Positions 1 to 12,393 of a DNA stretch of 64,000 bases are shown here, in pieces. The position numbers were made by a program, and so were the translations under genes. The notes below the pieces were generated by a model that searched no databases, was not told where the DNA came from, and worked only from the letters and a program-made list of their open reading frames with translations. Origin of the DNA: Chamaecyparis obtusa (Eukaryota; Streptophyta; Pinopsida; Cupressales; Cupressaceae). The DNA is taken from positions 2,501-66,500 of the forward strand of contig BSBK01014767.1 in the NCBI GenBank assembly GCA_027943335.1, written 5' to 3'. Position 1 is the stretch's first letter; each line of letters starts with the position of its first letter.

Positions 1-3000
1 AACACCAAAACCTGGTTTTCGATGTGTAAGAGAAGGATCTCAAAATTGTAGGTATAGATCTAGAAGTTTTAGAAAGTTATCTACCAAAAAAGTTTGGGTC
101 AACTTCATAGAAGTTCATGGGAAATATGATTACTTGTTCAACCTATTCTAAAACATGGTGACATGGTCAACCTAATCTTGGAATCTTGATATTTGTATCA
201 TTTTTTGGCTTTTCAATCATTATTGCCAATCCACAGTAAAAAATTTAGCTACAGGTCTAGAACTACAGTTTTTAGAGAAGAAAAAATATTCCTCTTCATA
301 CTTCAAGGTGAGTACCTCATTATCTATTTCACATCTTATTTTAGATCTTTTTTCACATCTTAATTGTGCTCATCGCTTACATTTAGCACCCAGATCTCTA
401 TTTCTTATCTTGCTAAATCAATTAGTTCAATTTTACAAGTGCATTTACACAACCTTAATCAAATCTTACATTGCATGAAAGAGGACTTTCTTGTGTACTT
501 CCTTAGTATAATTTTGGTTTAGCATTAGCATCACCTCATCTTATTGGGATTTTAAAAATCTAACTAAGGTTATATTGAGAGTTACACTTGGAAGCCCCTC
601 TTTCTCCTGTATTGAATCACTTAGGGAGAAAGTCTTAAACTTAGTACACTTGGTTTACATTGTCAGAATCATTGATTCCATTTTTCCCCTAAAATTTTTG
701 GTGAACCTGACATCCTAAAACTTCCTTTTGATCTTGGTGTTAGATTCTTCTTTGCATTCCCCCTTTTGATTTGGGGTTAGATCTCTTGATTTCTCTTATT
801 TTTCAATTTGGAGTTAGATTTTCCTATGGAAATTTTTAAGATGTTAACAGTGCATAATGCTTTTCATGGTCACTCTTGTGCTTACATCTCTTTATTATCC
901 CTATGATTTTTATGCAAGTTTCTTTCATTTCATGATGTTTATGACTTTGCATGCTTTCCTTGCATATGTTATTATGAGGTTAGCTAATACCAAATTTCTC
1001 GATAAGACATATTTCAAGACCATCCTTAGGATTTTATGTTGATTTTTTATTTATCTATTGTATGGCATAATAAATTTTGCTAGTGATCCTCCTACTGCTA
1101 TGCCTACTCCTTTCCATTACCAAACCCCTCATACCCCTTCTACATTTCAACACATTCAAAGCATGGTTCATAATTTAGATATTAACCAATTCTTAGATGA
1201 GCCATCTCATTCACTTCGTCCATCACCTATACCTCAATATCCTATACATACAACTTCCAATCCCATAGTTCCTCCTTACACTACATTTACTCATCACTAT
1301 CAATATAAACCATTCTCTCCATCCACCCTTCACTCTACTTATACTACGAACCATGATATTATAACTAGACAAGGTTATAAGGGTTTAGATCTTGGTATCC
1401 ATGAGCATGGTACTAAGCTTCCTACTCACGTTCCTCCCTAACACCCTGAACAAGGTCCTAGTTATATTTCCCCTTAAAATACTCCTTCTTTTCCTCCCCC
1501 ACGGCCCCATCATCACCTTCTTTCATGAACAACAACCTTATCTCCTAATGACACTCAGGAAGCCTTAACATTAATAGTTTACCACTACCTTTTAATTGTG
1601 CCTAAATTAAAATATCAACCTTATAAAAAGAATGCTATTGTTTGATTCTCATGTCCTTTTTCTACAATAATGAACTTTTACTTTGTGATTGGATGAAATT
1701 TATTTGATATGTTCATTAAAAATTTAAAAATGGTAAAATTTATTATACACAAGATATTTTATTTCTCTTTCATAAGATTACTTAGAATTTATATTCCCTA
1801 TTGGTTCCACTCTCTATTATTTTTTATAATATGTCCAAGAGTGGCACAATAGGTCTTCAAATTTCTTCATCTTCTCTTGGGATCTATTTTATCTCTTTTA
1901 CATATGCATTCTATACTTTAATATTATTTCTACAAAGTCGATATTTGGTATCTGGGAGATGTGTTTTAGTGTGCTTAATATGTACATCTTTCCTTTTCTT
2001 TCCCTTTTAGGTATATATACTTTAGAATATGTTGACATTCATTGGTTGTGCTACATTTCTATGTGCAACTTTATCTTGTATTATACATATTATCCTAGGA
2101 GGATTATCTTATTTTCTCTTTTAAGGCTATTAGATGTTATCTCTTTTTTGTAGGCATAACATGGAATCCTTTCATATTTTCCATAGATTTTCATTATTTA
2201 TGAAATGTTCTTATCTACGGGTATGTAATTATTTTTTCATGCACAAAATGATAGTTGTTGCCTAATAATGTTTGTTTATGCCTTGGATTTTAATGTTTTC
2301 ATTAAATAATCATATATCATTTCCTCCATATGTGATATCTTTTCTAGCATATTATAAAATTGCATGTTTCTTTCCTTACTTTTCTCTATGGTGTTGTATT
2401 ATTCTATGATACTTCTTGTTTGATATTGGGCATTTTGTTTTATGAATGGATAGATTATGGTTGCTTCTTACTATTCATATTTATATCTCACAATATTTTT
2501 TTTATAAAATCCTCCATAGATCTCTCTTTCTTGTCTCATGCTTGGGGGGAAAGTTTGTTTATACATTCTTTCTCTCTTTTTCTAAAGATCAACTTTCCTT
2601 ATTATAGTGATAATTTTTTTATTATGTGACATTTATTTTCCTCTAAGAAATTTTTTTCTTGATCATGAATCTCTCTTATATACAAGAGGTACATGTCCTT
2701 GATTTTAACCTCTTATTTACTGAAAAAATAATGTTCATTATAAACATTTTCCCTTACTATGTGATTTAAATTTTGACATCCTCAAAGGATCCCTATCCCA
2801 CTTATATAGACGAGGTTGGATAGGTGAATTCTTGTTTTTCTTCCCCTCTCTTTTTGAAGTTGTTATCTTTGTTCATGACACTCCTCTTGAAGGCATATGT
2901 CTTTCTAACAAGATCTATTCCTTTCAAGGGTCTCTTCTCATAAGTGACATATCCTTTCATAACTTGTCTATTTTATTAGCTTATAAGAGTCAACACTCTT

Positions 3001-3915
3001 CGTTAAGTTTGTGGCCTATATTATTGTTAAAGGATATCTCCTTATTCCTAGAAGAGTTTATCCTTGATTCTCTTCCTTATGTTATCTATGGCTATATATT
3101 CATCATAAGGAGGGGGGCATACATATTCCCTCTATGTACTATAGTTTTATTTTTATGCACTTTTACTTTTACATTGTTGTATGCCACTCCCTAGAAAGTA
3201 TTAGTGACACCTCTCTATCCTAGGGAAACACAAACACATAACACACAAAAACATATTCACTTTATGATGATACCAAGAAATTTATCCATGAAGGGGGCAC
3301 ACACATACATGCATGAAAATCCACCTATAAGTGTACAAGATTGACAATCAGGCATGAAAACCCGCTAGACCATTTGATCCTACCTTTTTCTTTTTCTTTT
3401 TTTTCAGGATTGGCTATCAGGAACACAAACCTTTTAGATTATTCAATCATCCCTTATTATGAGTCACAATAAAGAAAACAAACCTTACTGGTAAATATAA
3501 TCATGCTTTCTCTCTCTTTTTATGCTTTCACATAGAAGGATGGAATCATGAGGTATGCAATCCTTTATGGTTCTCTTTCCTTTCCAATATGAACCCTTAT
3601 GCTTTGTAATAGCCTTCCAAATATGATATTGGTGGGTGGGACATTTCTTCAGTCGATGTCTCTTTCACAAATTGATTTGGGTTTTTTTACTAACCTATTT
3701 TGAGTCTTTTTGTTTTTGTTTGTCTCTCTTTTACCTTTATTTTATTTTTCTTTATTTTTGTGCTCTTATGCATGGGAATAGAGTTAATATCCTAGGTTTG
3801 GGGGCTTATGTATTTAAACATGGTGATGTTCTATCTTGTTATAGAATTGTCTCTCTGACACAAGGGAGGATGATGAGAGGAGCCAAAGGCACACCCTAAC
3901 TAGATCCACCTTGCA
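1..3915. other. Unassigned T-rich repeat-like DNA
   Basis: No gene is recognised here. The plus strand is strongly T-rich from about 1650 to 3890 and gives only short hydrophobic frames that look like a by-product of composition. A line near 696 (AAAATTTTTGGTGAAC) faintly resembles the leader just before gag in the two Tat elements (ATTTTTGGGTGGTGAC in Tat-1), so this could be the remains of another Tat-like element. No LTR pair, primer site or polymerase motif was found. Tat-1 inserted at its right end; the sequence on the far side of Tat-1 (17724 onward) is its original continuation. Confidence 0.4.
1058..1441 (+). pseudogene. Proline/threonine/histidine-rich frame, possible gag remnant
   Basis: A 127-codon plus-strand frame rich in Pro, Thr, Ser and His, ending in TAA at 1439-1441. 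The first codon of the frame is not ATG (the frame opens at a TTG). No zinc knuckle, protease or polymerase motif is present. The composition resembles the disordered N-terminal part of some plant retrotransposon Gag proteins, and the leader-like text upstream near 696 fits that, but there is no diagnostic residue. It may be chance coding in C/T-rich DNA. Confidence 0.2.
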
Positions 3916-3920
3916 GAGAT

Positions 3921-6900
3921 TGTTGGCACTTGCAAAAATTTCATGGTTTTACCAGTTTTCTTCCAGCCTCTATAGTTATTTTTCCATATTTTTGGTAACA
4001 CCCTAGGCAAAATTTCAAAAATCTAGCCGTTTGCAAGGAAAACCCTAAGTGTGCCCTAGCCCTATTCTAATTTCATGTTACTTTTTTGGGCCACTTAAAA
4101 TTTCTTTAAGGCATGCGTGTTAAATTTTATTACTCTGGTGGCCTTTATTTTCCTAAGTCTCCAAGCGCCCAGCTTTAATTTTTCCTAGGTTCGTCAGTGT
4201 AATTTTTCCTAAGTCTAGCACTTTAATATTTCCTAAAGTCTCTAACCTTTCTCCTTTCCTGGGCCTGGCTTTCTGACACCTTCTCGATCCAATGATAGGC
4301 ATAAGATATTATGGAGTGTGTTAGAGGGTTGCGAAGTTGTGCCAACCATTGATTCTCTTTCACAGTTGGTGCTTTTTCAATAATGGGTCCACATGCCAGG
4401 TGTGCTTAGTTAGCATTTTCTCATTGGTCCACATATTAATGACTTAGAATATTGTCAGTGCGGCCAATGATTTCAGAGGTTTAGTGGTTTTGACAGTGGC
4501 AGAGCATCGACAACTAGCATATGATCTTAAGGGTTATTTATGACACATGAGGCTATAAGACTAGCCATTGATTCTTTTCTGTGTCAAAGGTTTGTCAGAA
4601 CAGGGGCAAGATTCTTCATCAATGGTGGGTGTATGTTCTGGTGGAATCTTCATGGCTTATGAGGGCTTAAGCCTGACCGTTGATTTGTTTCATGTGAGGG
4701 GATCTGTCAGAGTAGTATAAAAAGGTTGATCCAATGGTTGTTGTGAGATCTGATAGAATATGTCAGAGGCTTGCAGTTTTATGACAGTCATTGATTCTGC
4801 TTCGTGACATAATCTTTTCTTCCAGTAGGTCCATTGACAGGTGTGCATAGTTGGCTATTTCTTATTGGTCCGCATAGGAATATGTCAGATGTGTTGTCAG
4901 GCGAGCCCAAGGGTATCAAAGTTTTTGACGGCTCAAACAAAAGTTTGGCAGCACCAATATTTTTTTGTGTGTTCGCTCATTTGCCAGGTGTTTGGTGGGG
5001 TTCTAAGTCCTTTTAGCAAATACACGAGTGGTCTATTTCCTAAATCTCCAAATAAATTGGTGAAGCCCTAATGTATTAAGAGAACATGCAATTATCTTTG
5101 GTCATTGATTCGCCAAATGTTTCCTGAGGTGGGTTGTGAAATTATCTTTCAAACTGGCGAATGAAGGTTTTTGTATTCACAGAATGTAACCTAAGTTTAA
5201 ATAAAAATTTAGTGATTCAGTGGAAAACTTTGTTCACTAAATCACTTGACCAGACTGAGGTTAAGACAAAGTATTAAGTGACTTGGAATTTCTTGCAGTC
5301 GCGTATTCACCGAATGTGCAAAAGGTTAGGTGCTTGGCTGAGAAGTGGGAACATCTGGTGACTTGTTGCTGATGTGTTGCATTCTAATTGGCTGAGCTAG
5401 AAGGAATTTTGGACATGTTAGTGGACCTGAGAGATTCAAAGTGATGCCAGTGTGGAAGATCTAATGGATGGCATATGATCTCATGGGGTCTGTCAGGGCT
5501 ATGAGATTATGCGCCAACCGTTCGATTAATACTTTATAAAGTGTGGGTCTAGTATGCTACGTGGTGCCTTTTCATTGCTGACATGCTCTATTTTGATTGG
5601 TTCAAAGGTTTAATGATATGGAAAGCACTTTTTAAAGGGTTTTGATGATTGTTGGAGAAGTTTTGTGAACTGCCAGATCTATTGGGAAGAGATGTAATCA
5701 ACGGTCATGTTTTAAAGTTTTCTGATTGACCGTTGCCACCAACAATTTGAATTTTAAATGGTTTCCAGTGATAGAAGGACTGAAAATTGATTGTTTTAGT
5801 TGCAGGATTTGATGAAGTTGTTGTGCTGACTATTGTAAGATGATCCAGAGGGTTTGATGATTGATTGCAGACACCTGTACCATCTTAAAATGAACATAGG
5901 TGAAGCTTGAAGCATGTTGTACATGTACAATTAGACTGGCAAGGCATGGTGTTTTCCTAATCTTTAGTACAAATTAAGATTTTCCATTGATGAAGATCAA
6001 TTCTCGGATCTATTTGTCTAGGTTGCTTGGTTTTCTCCCCTAGAATTAATTGCTGATTGAAATTGGTTGGTTTAGTGGGTGAAACCCTAACACTATCTAT
6101 CTGAAGCTTGTTGCATCCTGAATTCTTTTAGGATTCCAAGATAGCTAATGGTATAAGAAGTAAGAGTTTTGATTTTGTAAGGGTTCCAAGATTTTTTAGT
6201 TTTCCTAGCTTTGTGGTTTTCCAATCTTTTGGTTCTGGATTTCAGTTTTTGGTAGTCTAAGGGATTCTATTCTCTGGTTCCATATTCTTGATGGTTGAAT
6301 GCTAATAATACAAGCTTTGGAGAGCAGATTATTGATCTTGAGTCTTTGAGTGAAGATTTTCCTTGTATGTATTGATACACTTTCATGAAATACAATACAA
6401 TTTCTACCTTGGTTTTGTTATTGTCTCTTGGCTTTGTGTTTATTCTTGTGTGTTTCTATTTGTAAGGCATATAGAACATACTAGTTGTAAGGTAGCTATC
6501 TAATTGTTGCATAAGTTCCTTTCAAGGAAAGGATTAAATCCTCATGTGAAATTTGAGGGAATGAACACATTTGTGGAGATCTTGATGGTAGCAAACCTAG
6601 ATTGAGAAGATGGTTTGTAAGGAACTCTATCTAAATTGTATGTGGTTTGTAAGGCATACCATTGTATTTCCTTGAAATTATCCTATTGATTTATGTTAGA
6701 CTCCTTTTCCCAAAGGATTAGGCACTGGTTTGATCTCTATTATTCAAACACCTTTCTACCATCAAGCACAAATTTTATCACTATCATTACCATTTCATTT
6801 CATGTTCATGTACCCAAAAAATAGGACTATTCTTGATGTTTTACAGTCCATAGTCGTTGATTCCTTGAAGAGTGAATCAGAGGTTAGCCTTTCTTGAGTT

Positions 6901-7264
6901 TTACTCATAAAAAGAAGGACTCATCACCCTTATGCCATTGTTCATGTTATCATACTAGGAGTTTCATTAGTCACATTCTGCAACTGGTTGTTCTCAGCTG
7001 TCTTTAGAATTATCTTCCATAAATGTACTTCTAATGAACTAAATAGCATGACAATGAAGACCTAATCCACCAATCCATAGCTTACTTGAAAGATAGTAAC
7101 CTATTTGTAGGCAATACTCACCTGAGTCCTATGGAGCTCAAAGAAGAAGGAGGATCTTATCCAATCCTCATCAATTAGGCTTTTCTTGCAAACTTGGAAA
7201 CCTATTTATTAAGAATCAAGCCAATATCCTTGCCAAGTTTGACCCACAAGAAAAATCCCTAACA
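3921..7264 (+). repeat. 5' LTR of Tat-1
   Basis: Starts TGTTGGCACTTGC and ends CCCTAACA, matching 14375-17718 over the full 3344 bp. It contains a telo-box-like AAACCCTAA at 6082-6090 and loosely periodic CCATTGAT-type motifs between about 4346 and 4793. No long open frame exists in it, so it should be read as LTR, not gene. Promoter and polyadenylation sites must lie here but I could not place them with confidence. Confidence 0.92.
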
Positions 7265-7267
7265 GAC

Positions 7268-7285
7268 TGGCAACTCTACTGGGGA
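7268..7285 (+). promoter_or_regulatory. Primer binding site of Tat-1
   Basis: TGGCAACTCTACTGGGGA lies 3 bp after the LTR end. It aligns with TGGTGACTCCACTAGGGA at the same place in Tat-2, differing at four positions. This type of site (TGGYRACTC followed by ACTGGGGA) is what I know from Tat/Ogre-like elements; the exact tRNA is not assigned here. Confidence 0.75.
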
Positions 7286-7456
7286 GTTGTAAGAAATATT
7301 TTGCTAAGTTATAGGGTTTAGTTGAGCCAGGGCTCCTACCTTATAAAAACTAGCTGGTTACCATTAGTGTCTATATTTTAAAGAAAAATTCCCAAATTTT
7401 TGGGTGGTGACTCTAACAATATTTGTAGTAGTGTTGGTTAGAAAATCATTCACAAG

Positions 7457-9907
7457 ATGAGTTACAAAGGTACTAGGTCTCATAGAAATAAGCTTCCTGA
7501 GGACAGATTGGGAGAAGGTCATCCAAGTACTTCTAGGCCTGGTCAGACAAAGAGAGGAAGAAAAAATAGGAGTATGTTCCATACTTAGAAACATAGAGAG
7601 AATACAAGACAAGAGGAAAAAATTGAGCCTATTCAGATGAATCAAGAAGGAAATACCTATGAATATGAGGAGGCTGTTGATTTGGGCTTGAACCAATATG
7701 AGGATGATGTTCAAGTAGGAGATGCTGAATTTGAGACTAGTCTCCCTAAATTAGAAGAAATTTTTGAAGAGGTCTATGAGTTGGAGAGGAGAGTACAAGA
7801 AAAGATTCATTTGAGATAGAAAAGAGACAAGGAGAAAGCGGAAAATATTAGACACGCTATGATTAGAGCTGAGAAATTTAAGAAACAATTGTTGGATCTT
7901 GAGGCCATGAATCAGGATCATGTGATAGAACAAGCAAAAGATCAACCTATTGTCCAACAAGTTTATGAAGTAAGAAATCCTCGGGACAAAGGTAAACAAA
8001 AGGTTGTAGGAGTTTCAATAAATGAACCAAATCATGCAAAGAAGTCCATGGATCAAGTAGCAAGGTTAGATGTTGACCTAGAAGAAGCAAAAAGAAAACA
8101 ATAATTCTTGGCCAAGGAATTGGAAATGGCAGAGCTTGAAGCCACTGCTACTAAAGTGAAGAGGAAGATTTATTTCCTAAAGAAATATTTTGGACATGCT
8201 AATACCCTTTCCACTTCTCAAGTGCAAGGAGAAAATGTGATGAATACTACTACAACTTCAGGTATGCCTAAGATTTCTAATATTTCTAATACTCAAACAT
8301 CTACATCTTTAGGTGGTGACCCATCTCAAGTAGGTCTCATTCATGAGAGGCATAAACAATTGGTTTTTATTGGGATTCCTGGTTATCCAAATCCCATTCC
8401 TGATGAAATTAGGAAGAAGCTCCCAAAATTCACTGGAAGCAATGCATTTACTTGTGAAGAACATTTGAAAAGTTTTATTGATGTGATAGATGACTACAAT
8501 ATTGAGCCTGATGATGTGATCATGAAGCTTTTTGTTCAATCTCTGACTGAAGATGCTAGAGATTGGTTTAGAAATTTGCCTCATGCCAACATATGTTCAT
8601 GGAATCAATTTAGGCAGTCTTTCAAGGAATAGTATGGTGATAAAACCAATGAAGGCTTCATGCTTAATGAGTTTAACAACATCAAGAAAAATTCAAATGA
8701 GGCTATTGTTGAGTTCAATGTTAGATTTTAGAAAGCTATGCATAAGTTGTTGCAGGTTATCAGATTGGATGACAAAGTATGTCTTGTCACATACTTGAAT
8801 GCTTTTGATTGAAAAATGGGATATCTTTTGAGAGATAAGAACCCTAGGAATCTTACAGAGGCTTATAAATTGGCTATAAATATAGAGAGCAATAGAAGGA
8901 TATCAAGGAAGTTGGGAAGGAGAGAAGATTGTCAGCCATTAGTCTCAAATAGAAGAGAGTCAGGGAAACCTGATGCAAAGCCAAAAGATGATGATAGTTC
9001 AAAGCAAATCTTGAAAGCAATAAAGGATTTAAAACCTAGTGAGGCAAGAAATAGTAGAGTGCAAGGAAATGACAGGCCATCCTTCAATAACTTTAATAAG
9101 TTGCCAAGAACGTAGAACTATCCCTATAATACTCAGTGGAAGGATGGAAAGCCAATGCTTCCTAAAAGAAAGGATAAACCAAATGACAAGACCCCTAACC
9201 CTTTGCATAGAAATATAGTGAATATGAATGATGATGTTCCATGGTGTATTGTTTTCCAATCACCTCATGATCCCTATTACTATGCTATTACTCAAAGTGT
9301 TTCTGCAGATGGAGATCAAGGAAACAATAATGATGATGCTTATGATGATCAAGGGTGTGGTATGACTTCTTCATACATATATGATGAATTAGACTCTATA
9401 GAGGAAGATGAAGATCAAGATGTTGGGAGTTCCCAAGTCAGAAATGAGGTTTACCATCATCAAGTGTTTTCTAATGAGGAAGATAATCACCTTGATGTAG
9501 TTCAGTGAAATACTCTAAGAGGTGATGAGTCAGTAATGTTCAGAAGACCCTCTGATGAAGAAATTGCACAAATCATAGTAGACATGGTGTCTCAAGTTAA
9601 AAGTACCTATAATTTGAGAAATAGGGTGGTAGGTAGTCCAAGTGGTAGGCCTGCTAGAATTTTCATCAAGAAAATGGAAAGGGATGAAAAACAAGCCCGA
9701 AATAAGAAAAAGGTTACTGAGATTGCTGAAAAAACCAAGTTGAAGAGAAATGTCACCTTCACAAAGCCAATTGTGGCTTACAAGGTAAAAGATAAACCTC
9801 TTGTGGATGTTGTTTCTCCTTTGCAAGAGAAAGAAAAGGGTCAGAGCAAAGATAGTCCCAATATGGTTACACATGAAGAAGATAAATAGATCACTACCAT
9901 TGGGCAA
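7457..9907 (+). pseudogene. Tat-1 gag
   Basis: The frame begins at ATG 7457 (MSYKGTRSHRNK), at the same place as in Tat-2 (MSYRGTRSQRKE). The capsid-like Retrotrans_gag region lies at about 8390-8760, with KLPKFTGSNAFTCEEHLK, then DDVIMKLFVQSLTEDARDWF. N-terminal to it is a Glu/Lys-rich coiled-coil stretch (about 7637-8170). No CCHC knuckle was found. The C-terminal part is acidic and then basic before protease. In-frame stops occur at 7820, 8105, 8630, 9113 and elsewhere, several at TAG where Tat-2 has CAA or another sense codon. The role in an active copy would be particle formation. Confidence 0.85.
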
Positions 9908-9940
9908 GATGTAGTTGACCCCAAGTATGTTCCCATTGAC

Positions 9941-10729
9941 ATGAGAAAATTGTTGTCACAAATCATTGTCAAGGTCCCCTTATTAGAAATGATCAGGATA
10001 GAGGAGCATAAAGTTAAGGCTTTGAGTTGGGTAAAAGGAGCCTTTTCTTCTAATACCCAAAGTTCCACCAAGGCTGATGGAATGGCTAATGTAGGAGGTG
10101 ATTCAACTGAGAACCAATGTGGGGAGATCATATCTGAGATCCCTCAAATTTATTTGGACAATAATGCTACTAATGTTGTGTCAGGAATAGTTGATCCTTT
10201 CTTTTTGTCCTTAATAGTGAATGGAAAGTTGTTAAGAAATTGTATGATTGATTCAGGAGCCTCTAATACTATTATGCTTGCAGAAATAATGAGATCATTG
10301 GGTCTGAAAGTGGATACACCTCATGGTAGATGTCAGGCTATGGATTCAAGAGAGGTCCCTGTTATTGGTACTATAAAAGCACTTCCTTATAGGTTGACAG
10401 CCTTCCCTGAAAAGTTGTTAACAATGAGTGTTCTGGTGGTAGATATTCCCCCTCATTATGGGATGTTGTTGTCAAGGAAGTAGAGTGCTCAAATGGGAGG
10501 TAGTATTCAGTGTGATCTATCCTTTGCAACTTTCAATATTGATGGTGATAATGTGAAAGTATCCAGAGAAAGAAAAACTCCACATATGATTGAAATAAAT
10601 GATGATCATTTAAACTATTGTGTGGATGTTGACATGGAGAATTTCAAATTAGAAGCGATTGTCCCACTAGTGGAAGAGATAGATCCACTGGTTGCAGAAT
10701 TAAAGAAACAAAAAAATGGATTGTGGTAG
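9941..10729 (+). pseudogene. Tat-1 aspartic protease
   Basis: This is the same frame as gag. The active-site motif DSGASNTIM is present at about 10252 within NCMIDSGASNTIMLAEIM, followed by the flap-like region SREVPVIGTIKALPYRL and the C-terminal VLVVDIPPHYGMLLSRK. A TAG at 10481-10483 replaces what looks like Trp (TGG in Tat-2) just before SAQMGG. The enzyme would cleave the Gag-Pol polyprotein in the particle. The catalytic Asp-Ser-Gly is intact, unlike Tat-2, where Gly is Val. Confidence 0.85.
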
Positions 10730-11623
10730 ATGTATTTTGATGGAGCATGCTCAAAAGAAGGCTCAAGAGCTAGAGTCTTATTCATATCTCCATCAGGTAG
10801 TACTTTTAAGTATTCATTCTCATTGACTTTTCAATGCACAAATAATACTACCGAATATGAAGCATTGTCTTTGGGATTAAATATTGCTATCAAACATGGG
10901 ATAAAATGTTTAAAGGTTTTTGGTGATTCTGAACTTGTGGTAGCACAAGTCCGATCCAAGTATGCTATAAAAAATGATAGATTGAAATTGTATAAGCATG
11001 TAATATGGGATCAGATTGAAATGTTTGATGCTTTCAATATATGTTGGGTAGAAAGATCCAATAACATAATGGCTAATTTTTTGGCCAATATTGCTCTAAA
11101 AAGGGATGATTCAACTTTGTTTGGAGTATCAATTCTTGAAGTAAAAAGTAGACCAGTTGTTGTAGACAACATTTACATTTGGCAGGTCTTTGAAGATGAT
11201 CATGACATTCTAAAATTCATTCAATGTCTTGACCTATATGAGGATCAACCTATAGACTGCAACACTTTGGTTGAGGAAATTGAAGGCAAGGACATGGTCA
11301 TGGGAAATGAAGTGAACCAGTTGAGTTCAAATAATATCCCTAGGGGATTAACTAAGTTAAAAGCATTGTATAGTAGCCAAAATGATCATATGTCAAAAAT
11401 AAGTAATGCTAATACAGAAGATCTGGAGGAAGTGAATTTGGGGTCACATAATGCACCTAAAATAGTCTATATTGGAAAAGGATTAACCCCTCAACCAAGA
11501 GATAATTTGATAAAGTTTTTGAGAAAGTACAAGCATGTGTTTGCATGGCCTTATGATGACCTAAAATCCTATAGAGAGGACCTTTTCCAACATGAGATCC
11601 CATTAAAGCAAGATATCAAATAA
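10730..11623 (+). pseudogene. Tat-1 archaeal-type RNase H plus linker to reverse transcriptase
   Basis: The domain runs from MYFDGACSKEGS (10730) to about ANFLANIALKRD (11105). It shows the plant/archaeal RNase H pattern: Asp in YFDGA, Glu in TTEYEAL, Asp in VFGDSELV. The fourth acidic position is Asn here (MANFLANIAL), where Tat-2 encodes Asp in the matching place, so this copy is probably inactive. After it comes a linker of about 170 residues with NLGSHNAPKIVYIGKGL and KHVFAWPYDDL, the usual lead-in to gypsy reverse transcriptase. In the Ogre/Tat elements I know, this extra RNase H lies after the gypsy RNase H, so the upstream position is notable. Confidence 0.85.
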
Positions 11624-12393
11624 TTCAGATAGAAGCAAAGGCCCATTAACCCATTGTTGGCTCCTAAGATGCAGCAAGAGTTGGTCAAGTTGAGTGATGC
11701 AGGAATAATTTGACCTATAAGGCATTCAACTTGGGTATCTAATTTAGTCCCAGTTAGAAAGAAGAATGGTGACATTAGGTTGTGTGTAGACTTCAGAAAT
11801 TTGAATGTTGCATCATTGAAAGATAATTATTCACTGCCTAACATGGAGGCAATGTTACATAAAGTCACTGGATGTGAATTATTATCTATGATGGATGGTT
11901 TTCTGGATATAACTAAGTGTTGGTAAAGGAATCTAAGCAATTCAAAATAGCATTCACCACACCTTGGGGAACCTATGTTTATGTCAGAATGCCATTTGGT
12001 CTCAGAAATGCTAGAGCAACTTTCCAAAGAGCCATGAATGTTGCTTTTAAGGAATATATTGATCTATTTATGGTTGTGTACCAGGATGACCTAACTGATT
12101 ATTCCAAGAAGGCTCATGATCATTGTTTTCACTTGGAAAAGATTTTTGTCAAAGCTCTGGAGTATGGTGTGTCTCTGAATCGAAAGAAGTGTAATTTTTC
12201 AGTCAAAGAGGGAAAGCTTCTAGGACACATTGTATTGAAAGATGGAATAAGAATTGATCCAGAGAGAGTTGAAGCCATCAGGAAAGTGTCTATACCAAAA
12301 AATATCAAGGGTGTGTAGTCATTTTTAGGAGAGATCAATTTTGTTAGAAGATTCATTGCAAATTTTGCTGAAATTGTCAAGCCTATAGTAAGG
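11624..12393 (+). pseudogene. Tat-1 reverse transcriptase
   Basis: Motifs appear in order: APKMQQELVKLSDAGII, STWVSNLVPVRKKNGDIRLC, VDFRNLN, then, after an apparent 1-bp deletion near 11900 that changes frame, TPWGTYVYVRMPFGLRNA, the catalytic YQDD (about 12077), LNRKKCNFSV and LLGHIVLKDGIRIDPERV. The catalytic loop is YQDD rather than YLDD/YIDD; Tat-2 has it too, so it is a family trait and not damage. Stops occur at 11621, 11630, 11711 and 12316. It would copy element RNA into cDNA in the particle. Confidence 0.9.

Noticed and set aside
1801..3899. Several short hydrophobic plus-strand frames resembling membrane proteins
   Set aside because: T-rich DNA gives Phe/Leu/Ile/Ser-rich translations by composition; no conserved motif or consistent start context.
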